64,000 bases of DNA, from contig NZ_JALKAO010000002.1 in assembly GCF_023015985.1 (NCBI RefSeq), positions 434,001 to 498,000 on the forward strand, written 5' to 3'. Every line of letters starts with the position of its first letter. The first letter of the stretch is position 1. The position numbers and the translations under genes were made by a program. The notes under the pieces were generated by a model. That model had not been told where the DNA came from, did no database searches, and worked only from the letters and a program-made list of their open reading frames with translations. This DNA is from Marivita sp. S6314. GTDB lineage: Bacteria > Pseudomonadota > Alphaproteobacteria > Rhodobacterales > Rhodobacteraceae. Below, one piece after another: positions 61,815 through 64,000 of this stretch.

Positions 61815-62466
61815 AATGCGTATGCCCTTCCCCCTGGCCGAAGACCCTGATGCAGCAATGCGTGAGGTCGGCCGCAAACTGTTTGCTGGAGAGGTGGAGT
61901 TCCTCAAAGGCGTTGTCGCCATGGACGGGCTTCCGCCCGATGATCGGATTGAGGTTTGTTTTGCCGGACGTTCGAATGTCGGGAAATCGTCTTTGATCAA
62001 CGCGGTCACCGGGCGCAAGGCGCTGGCCCGCGCATCGAACACGCCGGGGCGCACACAGGAAATCAACTATTTCACGGTGGGCGACCAACGGTATCTTGTC
62101 GACCTGCCGGGTTATGGCTTTGCCAATGCACCGGTCCAGGTGGTTGCAAAATGGCAAGCCTTGCTCAAGCAATACCTGTCGGGGCGCGCCAGCCTCAGAC
62201 GGGCCTTCGTGCTGGTCGACAGCCGTCACGGCATCAAACCCGTCGACGAAGAGATCATGACCCTGCTCGACAAAAGCGCGGTGACCTTTCAGGTGGTGCT
62301 GACCAAGGCGGACAAGATCAAACCGTCCCAGCATGACACGCTGTTGGAGCAGGTGCGCAGCCGACTGGCCAAGCATCCCGCCGCCTATCCGGAATTGGTG
62401 CTGACCAGCAGCGAAAAGGGTGACGGGATCGCAACCTTGCGCAGCATTATCGCCGGGATCGCCTGA
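61807..62466 (+). CDS. engB: Ribosome-biogenesis GTPase EngB (YsxC/YihA)
   Basis: A 219-aa GTPase needed for 50S ribosome assembly. G-motifs: G1 [15 protein letters not shown]2 [13 protein letters not shown]3 [10 protein letters not shown]4 LTKADKIK, G5 TSSEKGDGI. Start is GTG at 61807; an ATG at 61816 is an alternative three codons in. It overlaps the MOSC gene, consistent with operon expression together with yidC and argB. Confidence 0.95.
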   Translation: MSEMRMPFPLAEDPDAAMREVGRKLFAGEVEFLKGVVAMDGLPPDDRIEVCFAGRSNVGKSSLINAVTGRKALARASNTPGRTQEINYFTVGDQRYLVDLPGYGFANAPVQVVAKWQALLKQYLSGRASLRRAFVLVDSRHGIKPVDEEIMTLLDKSAVTFQVVLTKADKIKPSQHDTLLEQVRSRLAKHPAAYPELVLTSSEKGDGIATLRSIIAGIA

Positions 62467-62557
62467 AGCCGGGAACGCAAAACGGCTTGCCACGGGTCCG
62501 GGCATGTCGCACACAGGGTCAACGTCAGGCCGCGTTCTGGCAAGGATACCAAGACAG

Positions 62558-63427
62558 ATGAAATCCCGAGATATGAACCACGATTGGATCGCAACTGCCC
62601 GCACCCTGTCCGAGGCGCTTCCCTATATGCAACGCTATGCGGGCGCGGTGGTCGTGGTCAAATTTGGTGGCAATGCCATGGGCGACGATGACGCGATGGC
62701 GGAGTTCGCCCGCGACATCGTCCTGATGCGACAGGTCGGGATTAATCCGGTTGTGGTCCATGGCGGCGGTCCGATGATCAACGACATGCTGAACCGGCTT
62801 GGGATCGTGTCAGAGTTCGTGCGTGGCAAACGCGTGACCGACAAGGCGACAATCGAAGTTGTCGAAATGGTGCTCACCGGGCTGGTGAACAAGCGTATCG
62901 TTCAGGCGATCATGGATCAGGGCGGCCGCGCCGTGGGCCTTTCGGGAAAAGACGACGATCTGATGGTCTGCGAGCCGGACGATCCGGAGCTTGGCTTTGT
63001 CGGGCGTCCGGTCCGCATGAACGCGCAGGTGTTGCGCGATCTGTTTGATGCCGGGATCATCCCGGTGGTCGCCCCGGTTGCGACGGGTACGCAGCCCAAC
63101 GAGACGTTCAACGTCAACGGGGATACCGCGGCCGGTGCAATCGCCGGCGCGTTGCGGGCGGATCGGTTGCTGTTGTTGACCGATGTCAGCGGCGTCAAAG
63201 ACACCAGCGGCACGGTTGTCACAGCGATGACGCCGGAAGACGTTACCGCCATGATTGCGGACGGCACCATCGCGGGAGGCATGATCCCCAAGACAGAAAC
63301 CGCGTTGAAAGCCATCGAAGACGGCGTGCGCGCCGTCGTCATTCTGGATGGGCGTGTGCCAAACGCATGCCTTCTGGAATTGTTCACGGAACATGGCGCA
63401 GGTTCGCTGATCCGGCCTGAACGGTGA
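62558..63427 (+). CDS. argB: Acetylglutamate kinase
   Basis: Phosphorylates N-acetylglutamate in arginine synthesis; 289 aa from the ATG at 62558. Features: [36 protein letters not shown] (nucleotide/substrate loops), [15 protein letters not shown] and [31 protein letters not shown] marks it as an arginine-feedback-sensitive type. The start is between 62558 (AAGGA at 12 bases, rather far) and 62573 (weaker site). Overlaps the next gene as GTGA. Confidence 0.95.
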   Translation: MKSRDMNHDWIATARTLSEALPYMQRYAGAVVVVKFGGNAMGDDDAMAEFARDIVLMRQVGINPVVVHGGGPMINDMLNRLGIVSEFVRGKRVTDKATIEVVEMVLTGLVNKRIVQAIMDQGGRAVGLSGKDDDLMVCEPDDPELGFVGRPVRMNAQVLRDLFDAGIIPVVAPVATGTQPNETFNVNGDTAAGAIAGALRADRLLLLTDVSGVKDTSGTVVTAMTPEDVTAMIADGTIAGGMIPKTETALKAIEDGVRAVVILDGRVPNACLLELFTEHGAGSLIRPER

Positions 63428-64000
63428 CGCTGGATCAACTGGATGCCGAGGCGCGCCAACTGGGTCTGGCCGTGCGCGGGGCGTTTCATCCAGCGGCTGA
63501 TGATCTGTCCCCGGACGGCACTCGGACGCTGGTCCTGTTGGGTCCAAATGAGCCGCAGTTCTGGACCATCTTCAAAGCGTCACCCGAGTTTGCCGACGGT
63601 GCCCCACACCCGCTGGATCGGTGGTCCAAACGCATCACGCATATGCTGGCGCAGGAGCGTCAGGCCACGGCCATTTTTCCTTATGACGGTCCGCCCTACG
63701 CGCCCTTTCTCAGATGGGCTGAAAAAAGCGGGGCGAACTGGCCGTCGCCGGTGGGATTACTGGTCCACGAAACCGCCGGGCTCTTTATAAGTTTCCGGTC
63801 AGTTCTGGCCTTGCCGGACCGATTGGACCTTCCTGAACCGGGCACGTCACCGTGCCTGACCTGCGCCGATCAACCCTGCGCATTCGCCTGCCCGGTTGGC
63901 GCTTTGGCCCCCGGGCAGGCCTATGACGTGCCTGCCTGCGTGGCGCATGTCCACAGCCCAGCGGGCGCAGCGTGCAGAAATGGCTGCCTGGTGCGGCGCG
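63424..64000 (+). CDS. Ferredoxin-like protein, 5' part
   Basis: An open frame of 192 codons running off the window, starting with GTG at 63424 that overlaps the argB stop. The sequence ([20 protein letters not shown]) leads to a domain of unknown type, then a 4Fe-4S motif [19 protein letters not shown] followed by more cysteines ([18 protein letters not shown]). It resembles QueG-like ferredoxin proteins I recall beside argB in Roseobacter genomes. The end lies outside the window, so full length and function are unknown. Confidence 0.7.
   Translation, partial: MTLDQLDAEARQLGLAVRGAFHPAADDLSPDGTRTLVLLGPNEPQFWTIFKASPEFADGAPHPLDRWSKRITHMLAQERQATAIFPYDGPPYAPFLRWAEKSGANWPSPVGLLVHETAGLFISFRSVLALPDRLDLPEPGTSPCLTCADQPCAFACPVGALAPGQAYDVPACVAHVHSPAGAACRNGCLVRR

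Noticed and set aside
1-64000. CRISPR arrays, insertion sequences and prophage genes
   Set aside because: No direct-repeat arrays, transposase or phage structural genes were found on either strand.

Overview
The window is chromosomal DNA of an alphaproteobacterium, most likely a Rhodobacteraceae (Roseobacter-group) species. Reasons: high GC; the hisS-hisZ-hisG order with a short-form HisG; a mitochondrial-type complex I accessory subunit; the yidC-MOSC-engB-argB string; a TRAP transporter; and a formate dehydrogenase (FDH) island with DUF3305/DUF3306 genes. Gene density is high and many neighbours overlap by ATGA, GTGA or TGATG. There is no prophage, CRISPR array, IS element or integrase. One tRNA gene (Arg, anticodon TCT) is present.

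Layout. 1-4.9 kb: tail of an ABC1/UbiB-type kinase, the histidine operon hisS-hisZ-hisG (minus), slyX and a lipoprotein. 4.9-9.4 kb: dnaE (minus) divergent from glutaminase glsA. 9.4-11.2 kb: an ArsR-type repressor with two SRPBCC (AHSA1-like) genes behind twin palindromic operators, then a small secreted protein. 11.3-21.2 kb: a purine catabolism and uptake block, xdhA-xdhB-xdhC followed by a BMP-family ABC transporter (ATPase, permease, a small membrane protein, permease, periplasmic binding protein), closed by a terminator. 21.2-23.5 kb: a 49-aa basic protein, a small cytochrome c, a membrane-anchored unknown and a Tat-exported agmatine deiminase.

23.5-38.4 kb: the FDH island. Minus-strand genes DUF6494, Mrp-type ATPase, a degenerate lipoate-ligase-like protein and DUF6505 form a coupled operon. 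A cytochrome with a tungstate-binding-protein-like front domain and a large HdrA-like/polyferredoxin protein follow. Then DUF3305, DUF3306, a TorD-like chaperone, a small Tat peptide, fdhA (Cys type), fdhB, an oppositely oriented nuclease-fold gene, fdhC, a WD40-cytochrome c fusion and a 42-aa membrane peptide. Together they would oxidise periplasmic formate and pass electrons to quinone and/or c-type cytochromes.

38.4-44.0 kb: a catabolic cluster under a divergent MarR regulator (metallo-beta-lactamase fold protein, aromatic-ring-type flavin monooxygenase, DUF2783, PLP aminotransferase, aspartate dehydrogenase). 44.0-49.1 kb: a TRAP transporter with a D-amino-acid-dehydrogenase-like flavoenzyme, divergent from an Asp/Glu/hydantoin-racemase-like gene. 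49.1-64 kb: tRNA-Arg, GNAT, complex I subunit, uvrB, a zinc-ribbon protein, small envelope proteins, hrpB, ttcA, an EAL phosphodiesterase, yidC, a MOSC protein, engB, argB and the start of a ferredoxin-like protein.

Beyond ordinary gene calling I read several very short genes (22, 24, 42, 44 and 49 aa) with good ribosome-binding sites. I also found an apparent dispersed-repeat insertion inside xdhB, and several palindromes that look regulatory. The most system-like unexplained set is the FDH-associated module at 23.5-28.8 kb.
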